From contig NW_012236531.1 of assembly GCF_000787575.1 (NCBI RefSeq), positions 891,396-955,395 of the forward strand: a DNA stretch of 64,000 bases, written 5' to 3'. Positions 1 through 9,865 of this stretch are shown one piece after another; within the stretch, counting starts at the first letter, position 1; every line of letters begins with the position of its first letter. Below the pieces are notes generated by a model, which ran no database searches, had not been told where the DNA came from, and worked only from the letters and a program-made list of their open reading frames with translations. The translations under genes and the position numbers were made by a program. This stretch comes from Acytostelium subglobosum LB1. Its lineage: Eukaryota; Evosea; Eumycetozoa; Acytosteliales; Acytosteliaceae.

Positions 1-2
1 AG

Positions 3-1130
3 CTCGAGTCCAGAGTCAAGGCCTGCGCCGTCCTGGGCAGAATGGTCGTGGACAAGGTGCACGGACCCAAGGTATCGCTGCTATTGAGCAAGTTCATGCC
101 ACCGGTGTTCACATCGACTATGGGCGAGGACCCACAGCAGACCGTAATGGTGTTTGACGCCGACCACGAGAACCCCGAGCTCATCTGGAACAACAACACC
201 AGAGCACAGTTCCGCGACGTGATCCAGAACCTCGAGAAGCAGTACTTCAGTCTGCTGGTCAGCACTGGCACGTTCAACAACCAATGGAAGATCTCAGACG
301 ACTTCTCGATCAGTTACGAGATGGGCGAACAGGAGCTGTTCATTGGAGGTGTATACATAACTCTGTTCCTCAAACAACCCGGATGGTCGCTCCGCAACCC
401 AAGGAAGTTCCTGCTAGAGGTGTTCGACCTGCTGATCAAGCTGGCAGGCAGCGGCAATGGCAACGACCCCAAGATCCAGAGTCTGTCACTGGCCATCATC
501 TCGCTGTTCCAGCATCACAACGTCATCTCTGATCAGTTGCCCTCGACCGGATACATTGAGAAGATCCTCCCACTTCTTGGCCATCCAACAGCCCAGATTC
601 GTTCGTTAATGATCAACATCATCCACTCGATGGGCGACAGCCAGGTGTGTGTGGACCATCTGTCTAAGGTAGGCTCGCTCTGGAGCAACATGTCTCGCAT
701 CATCACTCTGCCCAACGACAACCTGGCCCTGACAGCCGAGTGCATTGGCAAGCTGCTCAAGCTGAACCGCTGTGAGAAGACATGTCTCGTCGAGCAGGCC
801 ACCCGCAGCGACTTTATCAACAGCTCACTCAAGCTTTTGGAGAGAGGCAAGGGCATCTCGCCAGCCACCCAGGCCATCGTTGTAAACTATCTCAAGGTGT
901 TCGAGGGAGATATGGTCCACGGACCAATGATCACCGCCATTCTAGAAAAGTCAGACCTGTGGTCGTCGTACGCGCTGCAGAGCCACGACCTCTTTATCAC
1001 CGGTCCAGCATCTGGTCCGGCTGGACTACTCACCGCTGGCACCAGTACCTCTGTTGGCCTGCTCACTGCCACCGCCTACAACTCAGCCAGTACCACTGGA
1101 AAGAGAGATGAACCACCTCCTCTTTTGTAA
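3..1130 (+). CDS. dnajc13: RME-8 / DNAJC13 homologue, C-terminal part (5' truncated by window)
   Basis: The frame is open from the first bases of the window, so the true start lies upstream; 375 residues are seen. Family: RME-8 (DNAJC13), a very large endosomal J-domain protein that works with Hsc70 in clathrin uncoating and in sorting from early endosomes to the retromer route. The visible part is the conserved C-terminal region: a segment reading FDADHENPELIWNNNTR, then GGVYITLFLKQPGW followed by RNPRKFLLEVFDLL, all close to recalled animal RME-8, then armadillo-like helices (GHPTAQIRSLMINIIHSMG). The J domain would lie upstream and is not seen. The last ~40 residues are a low-complexity Ser/Thr/Ala/Gly tail ending at TAA (1128-1130). 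The gene is convergent with the FNIP gene. Identity is recognised from motifs, not searched. Confidence 0.86.
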   Translation, partial: LESRVKACAVLGRMVVDKVHGPKVSLLLSKFMPPVFTSTMGEDPQQTVMVFDADHENPELIWNNNTRAQFRDVIQNLEKQYFSLLVSTGTFNNQWKISDDFSISYEMGEQELFIGGVYITLFLKQPGWSLRNPRKFLLEVFDLLIKLAGSGNGNDPKIQSLSLAIISLFQHHNVISDQLPSTGYIEKILPLLGHPTAQIRSLMINIIHSMGDSQVCVDHLSKVGSLWSNMSRIITLPNDNLALTAECIGKLLKLNRCEKTCLVEQATRSDFINSSLKLLERGKGISPATQAIVVNYLKVFEGDMVHGPMITAILEKSDLWSSYALQSHDLFITGPASGPAGLLTAGTSTSVGLLTATAYNSASTTGKRDEPPPLL

Positions 1131-1281
1131 TAGCATCATCAACAGCCAGCCCCGACGCACAGTATTGTTTTCCAACTCTATACATATATATCAATAACAA
1201 GAATACTCCTCTCACTCATTCCCAATGGATACTTCTGTCCACATATGTTTGGACTGGTCTACTTGCTTACTTTATGATCAT

Positions 1282-2871
1282 TTAGTCTACGAATACTGTT
1301 GTGTTCTTAACAATCCTGCCTTCAAAGTTGTCAGACAATATTAATGAGTAGTCGTCATCCATGACTCGCAGGTACATAATATGATCTTCGAGCCAACTAC
1401 AAAGGAAGGCATAGTGTTGGACTTGTGGATGTCTACCAACATGCTCTTTGATGGTTGCCGATGTGGCCCTTGTTAAATACATTACTATATGGATGTTGAC
1501 ATTACTAAAGTCCAACAGATCATGACAGTATGGAGCGTCGCTCTGGGACTTGATGTTCTTTCTAGAGTTCACGAATTTAAACTTCAATGTCTGTAGACTG
1601 GCTGGGAACATATTTCTTGCCAATGGCTGTACATAATTGCAGGACAATGTCAAGCAAGTGAGTGATGGTAATAGATTGGCCAAAGACAAGGGTTGGTTGA
1701 ATTGGCCAGTGAAGATGAGGTCGCTTAGGGAGGGTAGCAAGCCTGGGTTGAATGTAGATATGAATTGATTGCCAAATGATAGTTTCGTAAGAGACCTTGG
1801 CAGTATGCCTGGCTCCACAGGATGATTGAAATCTGATCCAAAGGTCAGTCTTTGGAGCGAAGATGGCAGTGTATCAATTGTCAATGGCCTGGCGAAACCT
1901 CCAAAGGACAATCTGGTGATGCTGGATGGGAGTGGCACCTCGATGTCACATTTGAAATCACGTCCAAGTATTAAATGATCAAGTGTACTTGGTAGTATAC
2001 GAGATGCGAATGGATGATTGTAGGATGAACCAGATAAGTTGAGTTTTCTGAGTGCTGGAGGCAGTGGATGATCAAACTTCTTTGAATAGACGCGTCCAAA
2101 TTTGAGCTCCAACAGACCAAGTGGCAGAGATTGTTTGTACAAAGAGGTGTTGAACATCTCACCAAACCTCAACCTTATAAGTGAGGCAGGAAGAGCACCT
2201 GGATCGATGGGTTGATTAAAGTCTTCGCCCACATCCAGCTCAATAAGTGTCTCTGGAAGTGATCCAACAAGAAAGGCTCTGTTGAACATACGGCTTAGCC
2301 TTAAACTGGTCAATGACGCAGGGAGGGAACCGACTGGAATCTCCTGATTGAAGAGTCTGTCAAATGTGATCGTAATGATTGAATTCGGAAGACCTCCAGG
2401 CAACAACTGTTGGTCAAAGGTATGTCCAAAATGTAGCTTTCTTAGTGCCGGTGGCAAAGTGTTTGGTTGGATGGGACGGTCGAATGAGTCCCCAACAGTC
2501 AGACTGGTCACATTGTCTGGTAGTGAACCAGATATTAATAGTTGATTGAAATAGTATCCAAACACTACATTACTGTGATTGAGCAACCTCTTTCTCAAGA
2601 GGTCTGGTGGCGCATTGAAGTGAGTGTCAAAGCGGAATGTATCCGGATCGTCATGTTTATCCATTATATGTTTCTTGAACCATGGTAGTATTCTTGAACC
2701 ATCACTCTTTGTCAATGACATTGACGATCTTGTATTATCGTGAACATAGTAATCAAGTGCACACTTCTTCAATCTTTTACATGTAAGTGATAAACAAACA
2801 ACATCAATAGGTTCCCCATATCCAAGATATTGTACTATTCTCTGTATTATTATATTTGGTATACTATCCAT
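1282..2871 (-). CDS. F-box-like/FNIP-repeat protein
   Basis: Single-exon gene, 529 aa. The N-terminus (about residues 1-45, PNIIIQRIVQYLGYG then CLSLTCKRLKKCALDYYV) resembles the short F-box-like start found on many dictyostelid FNIP proteins. From about residue 110 to 430 there are roughly 14 tandem units of about 22 residues with the FNIP consensus, alternating LPxSLxxLxFGxxFNxPI and LPxSLTxLxLG. FNIP repeats are leucine-rich-repeat relatives strongly expanded in dictyostelids; the array is a presumed binding solenoid, and with the F-box it could be a ubiquitin-ligase adaptor, but partners are unknown. The C-terminal ~90 residues lack repeats. The start is the only ATG before the F-box-like segment. 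The gene is divergent from the CoA kinase, with 142 bp between the two start codons. Confidence 0.85.
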   Translation of the reverse strand: MDSIPNIIIQRIVQYLGYGEPIDVVCLSLTCKRLKKCALDYYVHDNTRSSMSLTKSDGSRILPWFKKHIMDKHDDPDTFRFDTHFNAPPDLLRKRLLNHSNVVFGYYFNQLLISGSLPDNVTSLTVGDSFDRPIQPNTLPPALRKLHFGHTFDQQLLPGGLPNSIITITFDRLFNQEIPVGSLPASLTSLRLSRMFNRAFLVGSLPETLIELDVGEDFNQPIDPGALPASLIRLRFGEMFNTSLYKQSLPLGLLELKFGRVYSKKFDHPLPPALRKLNLSGSSYNHPFASRILPSTLDHLILGRDFKCDIEVPLPSSITRLSFGGFARPLTIDTLPSSLQRLTFGSDFNHPVEPGILPRSLTKLSFGNQFISTFNPGLLPSLSDLIFTGQFNQPLSLANLLPSLTCLTLSCNYVQPLARNMFPASLQTLKFKFVNSRKNIKSQSDAPYCHDLLDFSNVNIHIVMYLTRATSATIKEHVGRHPQVQHYAFLCSWLEDHIMYLRVMDDDYSLILSDNFEGRIVKNTTVFVD

Positions 2872-3013
2872 ACTTTATCTTTATCTTTATCTGTCTTCTT
2901 CCAACAATGTGATTGATTGAATAAATGAAAATATCTCGACTTTATTTCAACTTCATTCAATCTTACCTTTGCAATATATAATCAATCAAGATAATAGAGA
3001 TAGATAGATTAGG

Positions 3014-3613
3014 ATGATAAAGATTGGATTGACAGGAGGTATTGCATCTGGAAAGTCTACAGTACTAAAGTACTTGACAGAGTTGGGAGTTAGATGTATT
3101 GATGCAGACAAGTTAGGTCATGCAGTCTATCGAAAGGGAGAACCAGCATACTTGCGCATCATTGATACGTTTGGCAAAGATATAGTGGCCGATGATGGAG
3201 AGATTGATCGACGCAAGGTTGGCTCCATAGTCTTTGGCGATGCACAACAAATGAACAAGTTATGCTCGATTGTGTGGCCCGCGATGCAAGTTCTGATCGA
3301 GCAGGAGTTCACCGAGTCGCTCAATCGCAAGGAGAAGGTCGTTGTGCTGGAGGCTGCCGTACTGATCGAGGCTGGCTTTGTAGATATAGTCGATCAGGTC
3401 TGGGTGACACGTATCGACAAGTCTGTGGCAGTGGAGCGACTAAAGACGAGAAACAACCTCAGCGAGGAGGATGCATTGAAGCGCATCAATTCACAACTTA
3501 GCAACGAGGAGCGAGAGAAGCATGCCGACGTTATCTTTGACACCACTGGCGACTATGAAGTAACCAAGAGGCGTGTCATTGAGGAGTACAACAAGCTGAC
3601 AGCTCAATCATAG
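3014..3613 (+). CDS. coaE: dephospho-CoA kinase (CoaE family)
   Basis: Single exon, 199 aa, the usual length of a stand-alone CoaE. It phosphorylates the 3'-OH of dephospho-CoA with ATP, the last step of coenzyme A synthesis. The P-loop GLTGGIASGKST lies at residues 5-16, followed by CIDADKLGHAVY, which matches the substrate-binding region after the P-loop in CoaE, and VVVLEAAVLIEAGF, VWVTRIDK and RLKTRNNLSEEDALKRINSQ, the typical lid and core motifs. It contains only the kinase and is not fused to phosphopantetheine adenylyltransferase as in animal CoA synthase. No N-terminal targeting sequence is evident, so it is probably cytosolic. It shares a short divergent promoter with the FNIP gene. 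Confidence 0.93.
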   Translation: MIKIGLTGGIASGKSTVLKYLTELGVRCIDADKLGHAVYRKGEPAYLRIIDTFGKDIVADDGEIDRRKVGSIVFGDAQQMNKLCSIVWPAMQVLIEQEFTESLNRKEKVVVLEAAVLIEAGFVDIVDQVWVTRIDKSVAVERLKTRNNLSEEDALKRINSQLSNEEREKHADVIFDTTGDYEVTKRRVIEEYNKLTAQS

Positions 3614-3614
3614 C

Positions 3615-3720
3615 CGTTCGCGAACTTCAAAGTGCACCACACGAAGTTCGATTTGCAAAATAGATTGTTCGAGGAAACAGGTGTTTCCAGGAGACCTGCC
3701 TCACTAGTCCGCCAACTTGT
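3615..3720 (+). other. cluster of three short hairpins between CoaE and the CHFR-like gene
   Basis: Directly after the CoaE stop the sequence is GC-richer than its surroundings and can form three consecutive hairpins: CGAACTTC (3621-3628) with GAAGTTCG (3643-3650); GGAAAC with GTTTCC around a 4-nt loop (3673-3688); and CAGG with CCTG around AGA (3688-3698). The last two share one base and so are alternatives or stacked. It may be 3'-UTR structure of CoaE, 5'-UTR structure of the next gene, or a small RNA. Strand is not determined. Confidence 0.35.
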
Positions 3721-3829
3721 ATTATTTACTAAAGTCATAATTATAACCTTCATACATGATACCTTTGCTAATATAACTAATAATAATAATATCTCTACTT
3801 TAATATATATACACATGTTAACTATAATA

Positions 3830-5640
3830 ATGGATCAAAATATGGACTCAATGAGTGATGATGAGAGTATGACATTGTCTGAGGATATCAGTTTGTCAGA
3901 GTCTCTCCATCAACAACAATGTAATGTGATTGCTCGCTTGGTTACTTTGAATCCATCTTGCCAACATATACCACATATGATTGAGATGAAGGATGGTGTA
4001 CAATACATTGTTGGAAGACGTCCACAATCAGACATTGTTCTCCAAGACAAACGTATCAGTTCCCTTCATTGCAAGTTGAGCCAAAACATCTTGGACTCAA
4101 AGTTCTACATAGATGACTATAGGTAAGTAATGTTTGAACTAATGATCACTTCATCATCACATACTAACTGATAACTCAATCAATATTATATTATACAGCA
4201 AGAATGGTATATTTGTAAATGGAAAGCGTGTTGGCAAAGGAACAACTGTTCAATTGGAACATGGATGCATTGTTGGATTCATTCCTCAAGGTGCCATGGA
4301 CTTTATCTTCCAAGACTTGTCCATCAATTCAAGCATCATTCAATCATCTCCACAACCTGCTGTCACTATCGATGATGTTTTTCAATCGTCGTCGTCATCA
4401 TCTGCAATTGATTCAAGTTTTGTTGTCATTGACAGTGTATTTGCTAATGTCTCCTCTTCTCCATCAATCGTATTGCCATCTCTCCAAGAGCTATTCCCAT
4501 ACCCATCTATATCAACTACATCAACATCAAGTACTACCAACAACAACTCTGGTGCCGACACCTCCTCTGACTCAATAGTCGCTCAATCATTGAATGAACT
4601 TGGTGCACTTGAGGAGAACCTCATGTGTGGCATCTGTCAGGACATCCTTCACAAGTGCATCACTCTTGTACCATGCATGCACAACTTTTGTGTATCTTGC
4701 TATGGAGACTGGAATGAGAAGTCTGACGTATGTCCACAATGTCGCTGTGATGTCCAGATGGCCCAGAAGAACCATGCCATCAACAACGTAGTAGAGTCCT
4801 ATCTGAGCATGTATCCAGAGAAGAAGAGGGACCCAGAAGAGCTGGCCAACATGGATGCCAAGTGCAAGATCACTGAGGATATGGTATGTTCACATCACTC
4901 AATCATTCATCACGCTCGTTCACAATCACTAACAATGACTCCCACAGTTAAAGAATGGACAACTTGTAAAGAAGAAGGCAAAGCATTATCATCACTCAAT
5001 ATTCAATGTTCAACCAATGATCGTTCAATGTCAGAACTGCACGACACCAATGCCAGATGGATTCACTTGCCCTGAAGGAAGCAGACACCACGTCTGTGGC
5101 AGTTGCCACCAACTCTTCCCCTTCAGAGTGCCCTCGCCCGTCAAGGACAAGTGTGACCTGTGTGCCAGACCATTCTGTGGCAACTACCGCAACTGCTCGG
5201 CCAACGTGATGATCAAGGTCGACCTGCTCAAGAATCAAACCTTGGTCAACATCCCACACAATGCATTCTCTGGCAATCAGTTTGAGGTCAAGGTGATGAA
5301 CGACTATGTCGTCAAGAGTCAGAAGAATGTCAATCAGATCTATCACGAGGTGCTGGCCGACATTGAGTCTGGCAAGATACCCAAGGAGTCGATCGTCACG
5401 ACCACTGGCGCAACAGTCTCATCCGATTCCTGGGCATGCTATCATTGCACCAGCTCTGTGTTTGGCCAAGCACTGTTCACCTTCCGCAAGAACCTTGCCA
5501 AGGATCAACTTCCAGACTATGCACAGACACGTGAAGACTGCTACTATGGCAAGAACTGCAGGACTCAGTTCAACAAGTTTGATCATGCCAAGCGTCTGAA
5601 CCATGTTTGTGAGCAAAGCAAATTCTCAGCAGACAACTAG
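3830..5640 (+). CDS. CHFR-like E3 ligase: FHA + RING + Cys-rich + PBZ zinc finger
   Basis: Three exons, 3830-4122, 4199-4883 and 4948-5640, giving 556 aa. An FHA phosphopeptide-binding domain (GRRPQSDIVLQDKRISSLHC, then DDYSKNGIFVNGKRVGKG) is rebuilt across intron 1. A Ser-rich linker leads to a C3HC4 RING (CGICQDIL, CMHNFCVSC, CPQCRCDV). The third exon carries a Cys-rich region (CGSCHQLFPF, CDLCARPFCGNYRNC) and a C-terminal PBZ finger (CYYGKNCRTQFNKFDHAKRLNHVC), which binds poly(ADP-ribose). This FHA-RING-PBZ order is that of CHFR, the mitotic-stress checkpoint ubiquitin ligase. Both introns contain CTAAC branch-like sites. The ATG at 3830 is chosen; another ATG lies 15 bp upstream and the frame stays open further upstream without homology. 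Expected in the nucleus. Confidence 0.88.
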
Positions 5641-8002
5641 TTAACCATGTAGTTGTTTAGTTCGTTCGACAACAATGTACATCACGGTTGGATCGTCATA
5701 GTCATTGATTAATTTGATTGAACAATGTAATAAACTTGTTTATAATAATAAGATTATATATCTTTGTATGATTGAACATCTTTGTAAGATTATCTGTAAG
5801 TTTTTTTTGGCGGGTCTTATTAGTTTGGCTGAACGAGAACCATAAACAAAATATGACTCGTCTTAAATGATATGCTCATCAGACAACATTAGTAAAAATT
5901 ACAGTTGAACCGGCTCTTTACCACAAATCCAATATCGTTTATCGAGGATTTGATCATTAAGAGCGAGGGAGAGAATGATCTTTGGGCAATGAAGAATAAT
6001 CACCAACTATTACTTCTAAATCAAGGAACGCACATCTCGATTATTACTTTCCAAAACATAAAGACAAACAAATCTACAAACATAATATCAATTCCATTAT
6101 TACTTTATCTTTGATCACTTTAAAAATCTATTTATTATTTTTCAAAGTGGTCTCCCCTTTGTTTTGGATTCCTTTGGACATGTGCCCGCCCGACACTTTC
6201 CTTGGCCACTCTTTGGAGTCTGATAATGCCTTGTACAACGATGACAACATCTTCTTTTCAAACTCAATCAATTATGTGCACATCAAAGGGTATCCGAATG
6301 ATTCCCTCTCTCAGAGACGAACAAACAAACTAACTGATCAACAACATCATCAACGACAACAAACATGCACATGTTTAAAATTCCTAAATGAGGAACGTTC
6401 CAAATCAAATACATACAAACAAACATTGGCACCATCACCAGTCGATGGCAATTGCGATGTTGTACATAGTAAGTTGGTTGAGTGATGGGCTCGTATTGGC
6501 GAAGTGTTGTGCAGTAACACCTGGATAGTTGTGTATGTGTATGTGTGTGGTTGATGGGTTGGCTGGATATGTGTTTCCTTTGAATTGAAATCGATGGATG
6601 CGATCCACACCATCAATAGTAAAGAATGAGTGTGCATGGGAGCACTCCTTTGCTGGTAGGGAGCGAAACACATTGTCGGAGGCATTCATGCGACGAATGT
6701 TAAAACATCGTCATGTGCTAGGGGTTGAACAGGGTGTTTTTTGCGCCGCTGTATCAGGCAAAGTACCTGATACACCCACCATTGATCAATGACAGATGGG
6801 GTCGTTGTTGGGGGGTCCAGCGGGATCTTAACAGGTTGTACAGCCTGGGGGGGCACATCCCAAAGTGTGGGGGAGGGATAGGTCCTGTGACCCTTCCATC
6901 ATGCTCTCCACCTCGCCAAAACTTAATCCCTGTCACTCCCATGTGGCCTTGTATCATTCAATTCATTCATTCTTTCAAAATAATAAGTTAAACACACACT
7001 GTATTGTACTCTCTATCATCTCCAATCACCATTAAATCATTCACAACAAACAAACAATCAATATTCATCCAACACATACATAAACACACTTTAGTTACAA
7101 TCAATAATAAGAAGTATTATTATTACACATTTAGGGTAGGTCATCATCTTCATCTCCATAAAAACCAAGTACTCTAGCATATTCAACCGATGTACATGCT
7201 CATGGGACCTGATGGGGGGACACACAGACCCATCTTAAGGTTCACACATCATCACATCATCACCCTATCTTGTTATTTATATCAATTAGGCTTATCCCAC
7301 ACACATACACATCCAATTAAATTCAATCCATCATCCATCCATACATCCATACATCCATCCAACCTACCTGCCCTGCCTGCCTGACTATATGTTCATTGGA
7401 TCTACTCCATGCGCATCAGTCACCTTGCTCACAATGGCGGTACGACCTATACAAATTCGTCAACAACCAAACACATGGCAGCTCATGATTTCACCACCAA
7501 CTTGCTTGGATGGATGTGCTTCTTCCTCAATCAACTGTCGCTCACACACCACCACCACCACCTACTGCGCAGTGTACCCTTTCACTCATCAGCCATGTAC
7601 ACACACTACACACACACAGCAGTCCAGTCACTCCACTCCAGGTCAAGGTCTCCACCTTGTGTTTTGTTTGTTCTCTCTCTTTCTCTCCCTCTCTATTTCA
7701 TTTCATCTTCATTCAAATACACAACTTATCTGTCTATATCAATCTGATCAATTACAACATCTACAACATCTACAACATTATATATATATATATAATCAAT
7801 CACTAACTCTCAAACTCATTCAATCACTCATTCAATCAATCAATCAATCAATCAAAAGACAAGAAGCACTCTCAATCAATACAAAGATAGAAGAAGGCTT
7901 TAGTTTGTCTTAATATTTTGTTTGTTGTTTTAATTTTATATATGTTCAAATACATATACAAGTAATAATAATATCATACTGCCAGTAAACGGTCATCTCA
8001 GT
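5641..8002. other. 2.36-kb gene-poor intergenic region
   Basis: No open frame here has coding-like composition or a recognisable domain. A poly(A) signal AATAAA at 5729-5734 suits the CHFR-like gene. A perfect 9-bp inverted repeat, TGTATCAGG (6750-6758) and CCTGATACA (6766-6774), lies in a GC-rich patch (about 6730-6910) with several runs of five or more G. The right third is pyrimidine- and CA-rich, with CATC/TACA microsatellites near 7320-7365, a TATATA run near 7778-7793 and an AATC repeat near 7830-7856, and is probably promoter and 5' UTR of the gene starting at 8003. Confidence 0.5.
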
Positions 8003-9466
8003 ATGATTGCTCTTATGGATCCACCAAAATTGACCGCCACAGGGAAGACTCCCATGCCCAGGACCATCCTGGACGACTTCCTTCCCGATTCATCCTGGCG
8101 AAAAGACGGCCCGCCCAGCAACATCATCCCCATCATAGGCGGCGCACCTCCCGGCAGCAGCAGCCCAACCCACTCTGATGGCGGCAGTGGTGGCAGCGGT
8201 GCCTTTGTCTATCGCAGGTCAAACAGCGGCTCATCAACATCATCTTCCTCCTCCTCATCCATACCATCTTCAACATCTACCTCATCAAAGAATCAGATAT
8301 ATCATCGACAGCAGACACCATTACAGCAACAAGCACAGCTTCAGCAACAACTTCAACAACAGATGCATCAACAACAAATACAGCAGCAACAGTTCATCAT
8401 CCAGCAGCAACAGAGGAAGCAGCCACTCCTCATTGAGATGGACGAAATCGACGACGCCGACTCCATCTCGGGCGGCACAATGTCCTCGATCAATCTACGT
8501 CTGCAAGAACTGACGGCTAGGACCACCATCCTGCAGTCTCGCTTGGACCTCGTCGAGCACGAGAATGGCATGCTGCGCACCAACGTCAAGGAGCTCAAGC
8601 AGGAGAACCACAAGCTCCATCGACGAATCTCAGAGCTCACCGCAACCTTTGTGTTGCGCAACAATGAGTACCCAGAGCTGGACGACCGCGACGACTCCCC
8701 CATCTCGCTCCAGTCGTCGTCCTCCTCCAAGTCCAAGGGCACGCCATCGTTTGGCAACCCGTCCTCCAACCTCATGCTACTGCCCCAGCCAACATCGACG
8801 GCAGCGGGTGGCAGCATCGCCCTGGCTCATCCAGTCTCAGCGCCGGCCATCTGGCCACTGTTGGACTCGATCAGTGACTATCCCGAGAAGTTCACTCGCA
8901 AGCGCTACCCGTGCGAGTACTCCTACTGCTATCGTGACGACAAGAGAACGACCACAGTCTGTCACTGTTGCATGATCATCCTACATCATGACTGCAATAT
9001 ACTCTACCACAACCAACAACACTTTAGTGGTCAGCCCAACATTGTCAATCCAGTCAAGACTGCCAAGTTGTTGGGCGGAGGTGGAAGCTCAGCCTCCAAT
9101 CCAAAGAGTCCAAACAACAACGTGAACAACAACGTTAATAACAACAACAACAACATGAGCATTAACAACATGACCAACAACAATAACCAACTGCCACAGC
9201 AACAACAGCAACAACAACAACATGCTAGAGAACAATCCCAACAACCACAACTGCAACAACAACAACAGCAACAACAGCAACTGCAGCAGCAACAACAACT
9301 GCAGCAGCAGCAGCAACAGCAGCAACAACAGCAACAGCAACAACATGCTAGAGAACAACATATTAGAGATTTGACCCTCCCACCTCCAAGACTCTCTCCA
9401 TCGCCACCTCCATCAACACAATTGCCACCTCCACCACCACCAACAACATCGTCCGTTTCCAATTAG
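8003..9466 (+). CDS. unrecognised coiled-coil / Cys-His protein with poly-Gln and poly-Asn
   Basis: Single exon, 487 aa, not recognised. In order: a conserved-looking N-terminus (MDPPKLTATGKTPMPRTIL); Ser-rich and Gln-rich stretches; a strong coiled coil at about residues 162-213 with leucine heptads (LQELTARTTILQSRLDLVEH, then ENHKLHRRISEL); a second ordered segment at about 285-335 with clustered Cys and His (YPCEYSYCYRDD, VCHCCMIILHHDC), which could bind zinc; then Asn repeats, about 90 residues of Gln repeats, and a Pro-rich tail. The layout of coiled coil plus possible zinc site inside homopolymers resembles a nuclear regulator, but that is inference. The start may be the second ATG (8015). 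The long 5' flank is gene-free. Confidence 0.72.
   Translation: MIALMDPPKLTATGKTPMPRTILDDFLPDSSWRKDGPPSNIIPIIGGAPPGSSSPTHSDGGSGGSGAFVYRRSNSGSSTSSSSSSSIPSSTSTSSKNQIYHRQQTPLQQQAQLQQQLQQQMHQQQIQQQQFIIQQQQRKQPLLIEMDEIDDADSISGGTMSSINLRLQELTARTTILQSRLDLVEHENGMLRTNVKELKQENHKLHRRISELTATFVLRNNEYPELDDRDDSPISLQSSSSSKSKGTPSFGNPSSNLMLLPQPTSTAAGGSIALAHPVSAPAIWPLLDSISDYPEKFTRKRYPCEYSYCYRDDKRTTTVCHCCMIILHHDCNILYHNQQHFSGQPNIVNPVKTAKLLGGGGSSASNPKSPNNNVNNNVNNNNNNMSINNMTNNNNQLPQQQQQQQQHAREQSQQPQLQQQQQQQQQLQQQQQLQQQQQQQQQQQQQQHAREQHIRDLTLPPPRLSPSPPPSTQLPPPPPPTTSSVSN
9197..9355 (+). repeat. CAG/CAA repeat coding for poly-Gln
   Basis: Mixed CAA/CAG codons encode long Gln runs, broken twice by the same HAREQ segment, which shows that the tract grew by duplication of a larger unit and not only by codon slippage. 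Confidence 0.85.
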
Positions 9467-9865
9467 TTACAATCTAGACGCACTTGAGATGTCTGATTTC
9501 TGATTTAACCGACGACCAATCCATCCAACGAGGTGTTGCCATCCCCATTCCATTTCATTCCAGTTCAGTCAGCCAGCGACTATCGTCTTCTCTGTTCACA
9601 CTTGACAATAAACTCTATCATCGCCTCATACATCTGTCTCACTCGTCTTGTCTTCGTCTTCGTACTCCAATCACATTAACATCAAAGTTGAGTGTAACGA
9701 GACCTTTACAAGTTTGAATTTTTTTGATTTTTTAAAATGTTTCTAGGGTGTGAGGTTGTTGCTCCACTTGTCTGGCGAGTCGTGCATCCTCGTGAGAGGA
9801 GCACTATCAAGCGCACATTGTCATCTCCAGAACGTCAATCTCTCTATTGGGAACATTATATAGAA
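9467..9865 (+). promoter_or_regulatory. intergenic region: 3' UTR and eL18 promoter / 5' UTR
   Basis: No gene is seen. The right half (about 9745-9865) is the probable transcribed leader of eL18. It includes TGCTCC near 9760 and GGAGCA near 9800, which can pair as the base of a hairpin, and ends in the initiator ATG at 9866. Confidence 0.4.

Noticed and set aside
5905-6689. Several overlapping open frames on both strands (up to 124 codons)
   Set aside because: Low-complexity Thr/His/Ser composition, no domain, and frames on opposite strands overlap; this is expected in CA/TG-rich spacer.
7389-7913. 174-codon frame on the + strand
   Set aside because: Composition follows CA and TC microsatellites, three frames are open at once, and it lies in the leader of the next gene.
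9031-9462. Antisense poly-Cys frame of 143 codons and poly-Leu frame
   Set aside because: Mirror images of the CAG/CAA repeat in the sense gene; no independent support.
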